Source: Hydractinia symbiolongicarpus (Eukaryota > Cnidaria > Hydrozoa > Anthoathecata > Hydractiniidae). From it: DNA of 64,000 nucleotides. Positions 33,700 to 44,115 of the stretch are shown one piece after another. Made by a program: the position numbers and the translations under genes. The number at the start of each line of letters is the position of its first letter. Positions within the stretch are counted from its first letter, which is position 1. The notes under the pieces were generated by a model. That model saw nothing but the letters and a program-made list of their open reading frames with translations, ran no database searches and was not told the DNA's origin. Where the stretch lies: NCBI RefSeq assembly GCF_029227915.1, contig NC_079888.1, positions 15,607,001 through 15,671,000 on the forward strand, given 5' to 3'.

Positions 33700-35100
33700 G
33701 TGGAATCTATACTCTGTGATGACTAGGCTCACGGATCGTTTTAAAGCGTCGATCTATTAGACCTACCTGTTGGAGTCTATTTATAGGCAATGATTTTAAC
33801 ATTAGAGATGTAGCAAATAAGCTATCTGAATCGAGATCATAAACGGGTTATACAATATCCAGTATATATTCTCCCTTATCAACAAGGAAGTTAATGAAAG
33901 AAATCTTTGTGTTAAGAAACGGTATCTGTAGACAGTAGTATCACAGTAGCCATCCAGTAGCTGTAAGAGCTTATTGGTAAACCTAAGCCTTATGGGTGAA
34001 AAGCTTTTTATTGAAGAAGATTACAATGGTTTTAACGGCACAAACAAGTACCGTCGACTACGACTTGTCTGCCCTTAGCTTGATAAAGAGCACTGTCCAC
34101 TAAGCGGTAATTTATCTATTTTTACAATACGTCCTATCAAAGAAGCAACAAACGCAATATAATTACGTAGACGTTTGCCACGCATTTGCATCTCCCCCTA
34201 AAGGGTTCGTGACACATACCTAAGATTATGCTCACAAACAAATATCTTGCAGATAAAAATGTAGTTTTTTTGGGAATATCCTTCATTAACCTTAAGTGCA
34301 CCTGGGAATAATAGCATGCAGGACGAAAATTAGGTCTACGGCTGTAGAATATTAAGAAAATAGAGCAGTCTCCTACAAAAGTCCTAAAGGAACTTGTTGG
34401 ACTCGAGAGAAATTTTAAGACGCATAGTGCATTGTTCAGATAAAGTGATCGTGCTCTATTGTGTGTTACAGTCATCACCAGCAGATGTAGAATTAAATAA
34501 AAACAGGTTCAGAATGACGACCAGATGTAGTCACAGCATTGATTTCACCGAACAAACACGTACAAAGAATGCTTCTTAGAGACTAAGCTTAAGGGCTCAA
34601 TCGAACTCTATCGTAGGTTTTATCTCTAATGCAATTTGGATAGGGTGGTGACTGACAACAAAGGTCAGTGACATTATGCAGGAAGGACAGCGCCGTATAA
34701 TGCTAAAGGATGCGAAGCAGACAAAGCACATTATAACAATATCGATGAGAAAGAGCTAGTGGTGAAAGGACTTCAAGAGAGTAGGAGTATTCTTAAAAAG
34801 ATTCCGTCTTTTTAATATGTACGTGGTATCCAGCCAATCCTCCTCAAGATTTGTAAGTTATGTAAGCAACCTACAAAGAGCTTATTAATAGCCTACCATA
34901 ATTAGATCTTCATCACGGATTATGTGCCTTTTCCAACAAATTGCTTCATTCTTTGCGCAAGTTCTAAAGAGGCTGTTATTATGGGCCATCAGTTTGTGCT
35001 GAAGCGACTTTGAACTTGACTTGTCCAATCGCTTTCATATATACACAAACTTGCCGCTTCAGGTTGATCATATTTGTTTATCTAACTGTTCCAACCATCA
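33700..35100 (+). mobile_element. Possible decayed retroelement (RT/RNase H-like traces)
   Basis: Faint plus-strand traces: FLGISFINL around 34266, then after stops PTKVLKELVGL around 34372, and a KAHYNN...EKEL stretch around 34720-34760. Their order resembles the end of reverse transcriptase into RNase H in LTR or DIRS-type elements. Stops and shifts are frequent, so this is tentative. Confidence 0.25.
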
Positions 35101-37790
35101 GATAAAACATGTCGAGATAAACCTGCGCATAGTAATTACGGCCTTGTTTCTATAAACATGCAGGCTTGCGAATAGCCGTGTATCACAGAGGTTCTAAGGT
35201 ACTTTTTTCTGTGGAAGTTAGTTCTGATTCTGCTATCAAAATTTTTTAGTTTGGGGCATGTAGCGGTTTTTTTTCAAGTATAGTGAAACAGTGCCTCCCA
35301 AACACATTAACTTTAACCAAGATTTGAGAATACTTAGAGACTTATTTCGGGTAGTCGTCAAGATCAAACAGCATTGTTATTGCCAAATTTACACTATATT
35401 GGGACACACCATGAAAGGAGAAATTCTTAGGTTATAATTCAAATGATGAATTTTAATTCGAGTTGTTAATTCGAACGTTATTCTGAATTCACTGAATTTA
35501 TAATGAATTTTCGCATGAAGAAAGTGGTGGAAGAAGTGGTCTATTTTTTCTACTGCCTTAAATGCTTTGTTTCCAAAACGTATGCTTAAAATCTCAAATC
35601 TCATGGGTGAGATACCCAATTTTATATTTTTCGTCTTTAGCATAACTTTAAACATTTACTTTGCTTTAACGGTCTGCAATTTTCAACATAGACATCACTT
35701 GGTATTTTAGGGTCGAACAAACACCTTAAATAAAAAAGCGTTTGCTACATACACAGCTGCGTTTATTAAACTTGATTGGTTCCTGATAGCTTGATAAACA
35801 CAGTAATTTCCCCCACATCATGAGCCTAAGCCTACATTGCGTCTGTCATGTTCATAGAGTATATGTTCACATAAACCTATTCCTCACATTGTTGTTTCTT
35901 CGCATTATTCTATAAACTATATAGAAATGGAAATCTATCTTTCCCACTCCACTAATTCAAAAGATCTATTTCTCATCCTCTCTGAGTTGGGAGTTCTCTA
36001 AAGGTTTTCATATCTTCATCCAACTTCGCAAGATCTTCACCAGTCTGCCATTTCTTTTTTTCATCTTGTTATACTATTCAATTTTTGCTTGACGATTTCT
36101 TATCTGCGATAGCATATTTGTATCATCTTATATTAAGTTTTAACTCGCTTATAAGTTATAACTTATCACTTCAATTTTAAGTTATAACTCAAGTTGTAAC
36201 TTGCTTGCCGCAACAATACAAAAGCTAGCTCATGAACAGACGTATTCAACATCATGATCCTGCTTCAGAAGCTTTTTTGTAGATACCAAAACATGATAAG
36301 GTCTTTCTGATTCCACTACCTGCTTTTAGTTAAATTGAGATTTTAACTATACAGTTTGGAAACAAAGCATTGAAGACAGTAGAAAAAATACTACCAGAAT
36401 GTCTAGTGCGCACTAGAAGTATCTTCAGTGCAAACTAGACTGTATCCTTAGTGCGCTCTGGGATAAAAGCAAGTGTGCCTAGTGCAAGTGTGCTGTATGT
36501 ATATACGAGTAGTCCAAGGTCCGTGGGGAAGAGAGATTTGAATAGCGGAGGATTCGTCGGTGCACTTAAGTGTGTTTGGAGGTGCGCCGTTATATGCAGT
36601 ATCAATAAAGTAAATATTTTGAATATAAACAGTTTGCCTGTATGAACTTATCCATGTAAGCAATTACTAAGCAATGTTTGTGTAAAGTGCTTATAAGAAT
36701 ATAAAAAAGTTATTTTTAAAGTGAAACATATTTCGACATGTCTTCTGTGATCATTAAAATATGTCAAAGCATGTTTCACTTAAAAAATTTGTGTACTTTT
36801 TTTTTTGAAATTCTTACTCCACTTGTCCCTGTTACGATCATAAAAAGGTCTTCTTAAAAATTATTACCTGTCGGGATCCTTAGCGCAGGGTCTCATTATG
36901 AGTTTTGGCTTAGGGATAAATTGGTCTGTAATTTACCTTTTTGTTCTTCGTGTAAAACCTTCGTTGGCGGGAATTTGTGTTTTCGAGTCAATAAAACAGG
37001 GGCCAACAAGTCAGCTAGCTAGCAACAAGAAAACAACTGACAATTCCTGGAAGTGCTATTATTTATTCTAAGGAGTAAACTTACATTTGTTATAAAAGTG
37101 GTTATTTCTGAGGCAAGATTTGTTTAACGCGTAACAACAAAATCACAGTCATGTCTCTGATGAGAGAAGAGAAAGAACAGAGACGTCGACATTCACTACA
37201 AATGTTTAAGAACTTTTTAACCCTCTCCATTTGAGTAAAGTTCCTTGACCATAAATCTCACATTATTGCTAGTAAAAAAAACCTTCCCTTCTTTCAGTCG
37301 ACCTAATGTCTCACAAGAGTATTAGCTAGGCCTAGCTTGCCATAGCTATATATAGCTAATCTTTTTCAATTTATATTTGGTGAGCCATATTCTATTTGTC
37401 TGCATCCCTTAGTAACATGTTTGGCCCTATTTCAACTGCCAACGTGAATTAAAAAAGCTACAGAGACTGTTAAAACAAAAAATGAATCTTTTTTTTGACA
37501 GTTTCGCAGCTAGCTAGTTATATTATATACACAGATATCAAAAGTTTGTTTCATAAAGCAGAGAGAAATTTCATCTGTATTTCATTCACCATCTACATGC
37601 TTAAAAACATGGGTTGGTAGTTTATTATGTAAGAATTTCTCTTCAATTCCTATTGGTATTGCTATCAAAAAAGGGGTGCTAGTGCATTTAAAATCCCATT
37701 TGGGCTGCAAAAGTCTCACCAGCACAGCAATCACTTAAGTAGACAACGGCCTTAGATATTAATCATTGTCTTATGTTCACCGCCAGCACA
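35101..37790. other. Intergenic, no gene recognised
   Basis: It contains a foldback (36713-36787, see separate entry), repeated agtgcgcact-type words at 36400-36460 and a GCTA-rich stretch near 37320-37360. No coding exon was supported. Confidence 0.4.
36713..36787. repeat. 75-bp foldback
   Basis: tttttaaagtgaaacat (about 36713-36729) and atgtttcacttaaaaaa (36771-36787) are near-perfect inverted repeats, with weaker pairing continuing inside. It is probably a small MITE. Confidence 0.65.
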
Positions 37791-37893
37791 AAGGATAGAT
37801 TCACACTTTTATAATCTCAGGCGTGTCTTGGCCAGGGTTTGAACCCAAGACCTTCTACACTGGAAGTGACGCTCCATCACAAGGCTGCCACTA
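37700..37893 (-). mobile_element. tRNA-derived SINE (minus strand)
   Basis: On the minus strand an A-box-like tgatggagcgtc (around 37880) is followed about 40 bp later by a B-box gggttcaaaccc (around 37835), the two internal Pol III promoter elements in tRNA spacing. The downstream body includes tataaaagtgtgaa. It does not fold into a full tRNA, so a SINE is more likely. Confidence 0.55.
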
Positions 37894-38619
37894 ATATTAG
37901 ACTAGCTACTAAAGTCACACTGGATTAGTTATGATGTTAACATTTAACTTAAATTAATTGTGAGTGTGACATGAACTACTGAATTTTAGAACAGAGTTTT
38001 TAATGAGCCAAGCGTTCTCTTTCGTTATATTTTTTGAGTTTTGTGTGAGCAAAAAGCTAGCATAACACTTCTAAGGAATTGCACTGCTGGACAGCTGTGG
38101 CATGTGTGTGTGGGTGCATGCAGTCAGGCTTCTTGTGCAGTTTCCTGTATTTCATTTTTATTAATGTTGACATCAGCACAAAAATGCCAACTTCAGGTTT
38201 TGGTATATATTAAGCCATAACTTTGTAATGTAAATTTGGACATTCAATATTTTATCCCCTTCTTAAGCTTTATCCAATGTACTGTCAGTTTTTTATCAAG
38301 AAAATACATTCTATATACATTTTAATAGGAAAATCAGTTTGCAAGCTCAGTTATGACAGAGGTGTCAAAAGATTGCAATGTTTTCGTGTTTATTAAAGGG
38401 CAACAAAAATAAAAAAAGACCTAAGAACGTATCAAAATTTCATATCTTGTTATTTTTCTCTTCACAGTAATTGCTCTTTGTATTTCACAATAAAAGTAAT
38501 TGTTATTGGGCAAAACATCCAATTTTTACATATATAGTTGCTAAACAACCAGCAAAGCAATTTACGTGAAAAATCTCTACCCTTCTAGCCAACTGAGGTA
38601 TGTTTGTATATTTTAGAGT
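37894..38619. other. 5' flank of SUV39-like gene
   Basis: No clear coding exon was found. The sequence before the start codon (tattttag|agtATG) looks like a splice acceptor, so a 5' exon may lie here or further upstream. Confidence 0.4.
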
Positions 38620-40921
38620 ATGGGTCGCCCTAAACTAGAAAAAGTAATGAAATTAGAAAAAGTGACTGGCAAAGCTAAACGAACAGCATTAGTTAAAAAA
38701 GCAACCAGAAAAGTTTCCCAGAACGAAATCATTACAATGAAGCCAGAAGACTTGATGGCATGTAAAGTTCTTGGACTTGAAAGCATGAATGAATTAGCTC
38801 GTAAATATAGGGGAAAGTTAAACTTATCACTTAAATTGGCGAAGAAACATGCACGATCAATGGATCCTGACTTAAATACTAAACTAGTTAAATGGGAGTC
38901 TCACTTAAATGCGATTTGCATTCTGGACCCAGTTATAGCTGTTGAGAATTTTGTTGACGATGAAGCGCCTCCAACAGATTTTAACTATGTACGTGAAAAT
39001 ATAACTAATGGTGTTGCTAATCAATTATTAGATCCAAGTTTTCTAGTTGGCTGTGAATGTTTCCCAAGGTGTGTCCCCAACAGATGTGTATGTCCAAAGA
39101 ACAGTGGAGGCCACTTTGCTTATGACAGATGCAAAAGAATATTATTACCTCCTGGGTCACCAGTATACGAATGCAATAAAAGTTGTAAATGCTCTAAAGA
39201 ATGTCCAAACCGTGTCATACAGAAGGGTCTTACTACACGGGTATGAATTTTTTTTTTTGTTAAATTGATTTGTCATGAATTTGACACACACGTACATGCA
39301 TGCTATTGATTTATATATGCTTCATGGCACATGCAAAATGTCAAATTAAAGAGAAGTTGATCAATGCAGTGGACCCAGAAGAATTTCAACAACACTTAAT
39401 GTGTCGTTTTGTACCAAAAGCCTGTTATGTTTTTAACTTGTTCTATTTCGTTAGGTGTCTCAAAAATTCACTAAAAGCTACATTAGTTATTTGGAAATTG
39501 TGTGGATGCCCAAATTAAATTCCTGCAAAAATTCCGCATATTGGAAAACCAATTTATAATATAAAACGCTAAATAGTTAGAAGAACAATATTAACTCCAA
39601 ATCCCCCTTTGGGGATTGGGGTTAATATTGTATTTGGTGGCAAAAAATCATCCTGATCATGTTCTTAGCACATCCTTAGTTAAAAATTATATATTCGAAT
39701 TTTCCAAAAATTAGAAATTTAAAAAAGTGAGCATGCGAACTTTTCTTCTTTTGCTTATATTTCATATATGATGCAATAGAAAATTCAAGATGAACAAATC
39801 CTTAGGATATTCTTTAATTTTTATCTTAAATATTCGTACGGAATATGTTTTTATATAAAAAAAGAAAATTTTTGCAAAATTGTTCCTTTCAGGTGTTCTT
39901 CCATAATGGTGGTATCAGCCTTGAAACAAACTTCTTTCTTTCAGACTTTTTTTTTATAGGTATGCATATTTCGCACTCCTGATGGGCGTGGTTGGGGTTT
40001 AAAGACTAGGGAATTTATTCCGAAGGATAAATTTGTAGTTGAATACGTTGGAGAAGTTATTACAAGTGATGAAGCTGAGCGAAGAGGAAAGCTGTATGAT
40101 TCTCGTCAACAAACATACCTGTTCGATCTTGATTTCTATGATAAGGATGCAACCTTTACCGTTGATGCATATAAATATGGGAACGTTTCACATTTCATAA
40201 ACCATTCGGTAAGCCCTATCACGGAAAAATACTCTGCAATGTGAATTTTCAGGGAAAGAATTGTTGGTATATTCTTATTAAACCCCGTTTTCTGTTGTAG
40301 GAAATTATTTGTTCGCTGATTCTAACTTTGTCAAATTCTATGGTTAATTTTTTTAAGGCGGCCTTACTACAGGTTTGAAACGCGTCAGTTAGATTGCATA
40401 AAAAATACGGCTTTCCCGTGAATAAGAATTGTGCAGATTAATTTTAACGACTAAGGCACTTTCAATAATTTTGCTACAAAAATTTTCGCGAATTGACCTC
40501 TCCGGGAATTTTCACACAGACAAATTCTCTAAAATGTTGACAAAATTCCCGGAAATAGCAAAAATTAATTCCGTTGGTAACAAGGTACAACCACGAAACA
40601 TTACAATTTATTGACGTGAAAAGCTACTCGTTTAGTAAGCAATCGTCTTGCTGTCTTTTTTAGTGTGATCCCAACTTGCGTGTATATAGCGTGTGGGTGG
40701 ACACGTTGGACCCGCGGCTTCCTCGCATTGGTTTATTCGCTGTACGAGATATTCAAGCCGGAGAAGAATTGTCATTCGATTACATGATGACAGGAAGTGA
40801 CAACGACAGTCCGATGTCACCGTCAAAACACGCGAAACACGCGAAACAAATGAAGACGTTCGTAACGGAGCGAGTCTACTGTGCTTGTGGCGCAAAGAAC
40901 TGTCGCAAGTATTTATTTTAA
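38620..40921 (+). CDS. SUV39H-like: SUV39-type histone H3K9 methyltransferase
   Basis: Exons: 38620-39240, 39960-40208 and 40664-40921 (stop), GT-AG and all phase 0, giving 375 residues. Residues 1-100 are Lys-rich and contain a helical segment. Residues about 143-200 form the Pre-SET domain, with the nine zinc-binding cysteines ([27 protein letters not shown]). The SET domain follows with [14 protein letters not shown], the catalytic-site NHSCDPNL (split by an intron exactly before Cys) and ELSFDYMM. The Post-[11 protein letters not shown] is at the C terminus. The enzyme would trimethylate histone H3 Lys9 in heterochromatin. No chromodomain is seen in these exons, unlike vertebrate SUV39H1; it may be in an upstream exon or truly absent. 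Confidence 0.93.
39241..39959 (+). other. Intron 1 of SUV39-like gene
   Basis: Donor gtatga follows CGG; the acceptor tttttttatag precedes GTATGC. It contains a small hairpin around 39590-39630 (ttaactccaaatccccctttggggattggggttaa). No nested gene. Confidence 0.9.
40209..40663 (+). other. Intron 2 of SUV39-like gene
   Basis: Donor gtaagc after the Ser codon of NHS; acceptor ctttttttag before the Cys codon. Nothing else was seen; the frame at 40429-40614 is incidental. Confidence 0.9.
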
Positions 40922-41109
40922 CGTTTGTGTCTGCTTATGTAACTCCATGTAACTGTGTATTTTACATATAGAGATCGCCTGATTATTGTATATATTATTG
41001 CATTTTAACAATTACTTTTAACTAGAAACAATTTATTTTTACCTTATCAATCATGGATGCTATCACCACCTGATAATAAAAAAGGGCTACGAAGAAAATT
41101 GAAGTAAGG

Positions 41110-41240
41110 TCTTATCAACCAGTGGCCTTATGGTAGAGCGTTCGCCTCTATGCAAAAGGTCGTGTGTTCAATCCCCGGCTAAGTCATAACATAGAGTATA
41201 AAAGCGTTATTGGGTTTTACCTGCACTTAAGCCCTCAACC
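41110..41240 (+). mobile_element. tRNA-derived SINE or tRNA pseudogene
   Basis: An A box, tggtagagcg (about 41138), lies about 40 bp before a B-box-like gtgttcaatcc (about 41166), in tRNA spacing, but stem pairing is poor. The body includes tataaaagcgtt, shared with the SINE at 37.7-37.9 kb, so both may belong to one family. Confidence 0.5.
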
Positions 41241-41572
41241 TATAATATGTCTGTTTGTGCTAGAGAAAAAAGGCGTTCTGAGGACATTCAAAATAGCAAA
41301 TTAACAGGCGTATCTTTCTGTAACAGGCAAAGACGATCTACAATTTCCTTAAAATGCACCCGTAAAACATCCTCATAAAATCTAGGTTCAATATCCTACA
41401 CTAGAAGCGAAAAACAGGACGTAGATAATTTCAATGAAATAATAAGAATCAGTTATACGATTCAATATTCAAATTCGATATAGGGTGTGCAAATGTTTAG
41501 TATAGTATTCTGTTTATGACTTATTTAAGAGTAATTTGAGATTAACTTAGTCCAAGGCAAAATTGTAAAAAT

Positions 41573-42235
41573 TTACGATGCTCTTAAAACAAGTTCCGCA
41601 TAGATATCCTTTGGCATACAAAGGCTGTCATGATCAATATCAACGAAAGCTTCAAACACTTCAACAGGATCACAAAGAACATCTCCAGGAACTATGCTGA
41701 ATCTTTTCAAAGCCATATTGCGAGACCTGTCAGACTTCAGATAGTTTCCTCTCAAGAAACACTCGCCAGAATTAATGGAGTGTCCGTAACGATCCTTCAT
41801 TACATCGGTTGCAACTCCCTTTTCAATCACTTTAATAAAATAAATTGGCTCACAGGAGTTGAATGAGATTACGGCAATAAAGCATGGAATCGAAACAAAT
41901 TCAAAAATGTGTTGACCACGATCTTGTTCTTCATCCAGGTAACAGTCATCATCGTTTTCTACGGATTCCTCAACTTCATCCATTTGACTCTCATCAGGAC
42001 CATCTACTCTCAAACATGCATCAAACTCTAAATTTAAACAGTTATCACAATCACATAAGAATTCTTTCATATATACAGAATTCTCATTAGGATTGTATTC
42101 AAACAGATGCATTGCCATACAACCATCGATCTTCCGTTCAACTCTCGCCATGCGCTTTTTGTCAACTTGCTTTTGACTGACGACTGTGTAACTCATTCTG
42201 GGATCTTTCCGGATAGAGATTTTCAGATGACCTTT
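41573..42235 (-). CDS. Orphan ORF, probably transposon-derived
   Basis: The frame is open from about 42235, with an ATG at 42196, to a stop at 41573 (207 residues from the ATG). The N-terminal part is basic (KKRMARVERKIDGC), then a Cys cluster CDCDNCLNLEFDACL suggests metal binding. An acidic run with DDDCYLDEEQ follows, then a folded-looking domain containing FEFVSIPCFIAVIS. The frame is open before the ATG without a start, so it is likely the 3' part of a longer protein. Nothing upstream continues it, as the next 2 kb is decayed satellite. I do not recognise a named family; composition and truncation suggest a mobile-element gene fragment. Confidence 0.45.
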   Translation of the reverse strand, partial: KGHLKISIRKDPRMSYTVVSQKQVDKKRMARVERKIDGCMAMHLFEYNPNENSVYMKEFLCDCDNCLNLEFDACLRVDGPDESQMDEVEESVENDDDCYLDEEQDRGQHIFEFVSIPCFIAVISFNSCEPIYFIKVIEKGVATDVMKDRYGHSINSGECFLRGNYLKSDRSRNMALKRFSIVPGDVLCDPVEVFEAFVDIDHDSLCMPKDIYAELVLRAS

Positions 42236-42439
42236 CTAATCTTTTTCTCCTCTTAAAAATAATTCTTACTAGCTGTTTCCCGTGGAAAAATCCACTGTAT
42301 TCCATTTAATTTATGTAGCAGATATATGTCCATCGAAAAACAAACAATACAGCAGTGCACATCTTACATCTGCATTATTATATAAATGACCAAAAAAATT
42401 AAAGGTTTTCAACAACTGCAGTATTTATGTGACATTTAA

Positions 42440-44115
42440 AATCTAAATCTACTAAAATTACTTGCTCTGACCATCTGACAAATGCGAAAATTATTCGGAA
42501 AGAAGTTTCCAAAAGCATTTCAACATACATCTCACCCATAAAATTTAAATCACTTAAAACGCCACATATATACAAAAAAGCTGATCAATGTCAAACACAA
42601 ATCTCTCATTGTATATGTTAAAATCAGTTAGTTTATTGCAAACCCTGCCAAAGGTTGACACACAATGTGAAAAATAAACAATAAATTGTGCCTCTGACAG
42701 AATTTTTTATCTAAGGTGTAAAAAAAGGGATTTGCAAGGACAAATTATAATGCAATAAAACATTATTTGATATATTGCATACAGTCCCTCCTCACCAAAC
42801 TTTAGACAAAATGCCAACAAAATAACGGTGTTTAAACCTAAAATTAATAAAGTCCTTTTAGCAATTTGCATGCTGTTTTACCATCAATAAAGTAAACAAA
42901 ATTTCAAATCTCACATAGTATTCTGTCACAAATTTTCATAAAATATATATATAAGTCATAATGAGTCATGTTAAACAACAGCAATCAATCTGTATATAAG
43001 TTCATTTTATGTCAATTTTTGCACCAATTTTGCAACACAAAATACAAATTCTAAATAATACTAAAATCTCTTATTTTGGTCCTTCGCATACCGACGGTCT
43101 CCCACAAAAGTTTAATCAAAATGTAAAAAATGAGAGGTAACGACAAAATCAAAGTTTGCAAAATTTCACTATTTCAGTACATATATCTACTGCATATGCC
43201 CTCTAAAACAATATTTTAATCCAAAATGCCAAAGAAAAAAAGTTTGCAACAAAAATCAGTTATTTCGATAATATTGCATACACTCTTTCCTCACAAAAGC
43301 TTCACAAACTGTAAAAAAAAGAATGGTTGTAGGGAGTGCTTCTGATTCAACAAAAAAAGTTTTTTTGACACATTGCATCTAGCCCTTACCCATTAAATCT
43401 TACACAAAATTTCCAAAACTATATACGATTTAGAACACATCAAATTTAAATCGAGAAGGATCAGTCATTTCGATATATTGCACGGAGTCCTCCCCAGTAA
43501 GAATTTATACGAAATATAGAAAAACAAAGCTTGCAAGGTGTAAAATTGAATTCTTCTTCTGTGTATATATATATGGTCCTTCCTCGCAAAATTAACATAA
43601 AATGTCAAAAAGGTTCAGATATAACATCTAACACAACAAAAATCAGTTCTATCAGTATATGTCATGCCATTGTCTTCAACCAAATGTTCCCCTTAAAGTT
43701 TCACAGACACAGCCTGTAAATTAAAAACAACTAAGATCAGGTATTTTGGTCTATTTCATACCATTCTGTTCCAAATAACTTATAAAATGTAAAAATTGAG
43801 TGGTAAAACAGAAATTTGCAAAATTCTATTTTTTTATATGCATGTATATTATATGCCTTCTACAACAATAAGTTAATTCAAAATGTCAAAAAGAAGAAAA
43901 AAATAGCTTACAAAGAGTATAAAATTGTAATCAACAAAGTAGCTCTTTTGGTGTATTAAATATAAGCCATACGCACAAAAGTTTCACTAAATGTAAGAAA
44001 ATGGTTGTGTTTAGTAATTCTAAATTAAGAAAAGTCAGTTCTTTTAGCATGCTGATTAAGGGGTTTGCCCACAAATTCTTACATGAAAATGTCAAAACCA
44101 CAATTTGAAAGAAAT
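42440..44115. repeat. Decayed satellite, about 98-bp period, about 16 units
   Basis: A loose consensus (cagttattttggtatattg, catac, then a pyrimidine-rich cctcacaaaa, then a stretch ending in caaaatgtcaaaa) recurs near 42775, 42870, 42975, 43078, 43180, 43270, 43370, 43470, 43555, 43655, 43750, 43850, 43950 and 44045, with weaker copies upstream to about 42440. Units are so diverged that only spacing and key words are kept. Confidence 0.65.

Noticed and set aside
41110-41190. Functional tRNA gene
   Set aside because: A- and B-box-like words are present, but the acceptor and T stems do not pair well; a SINE or pseudogene is more likely.
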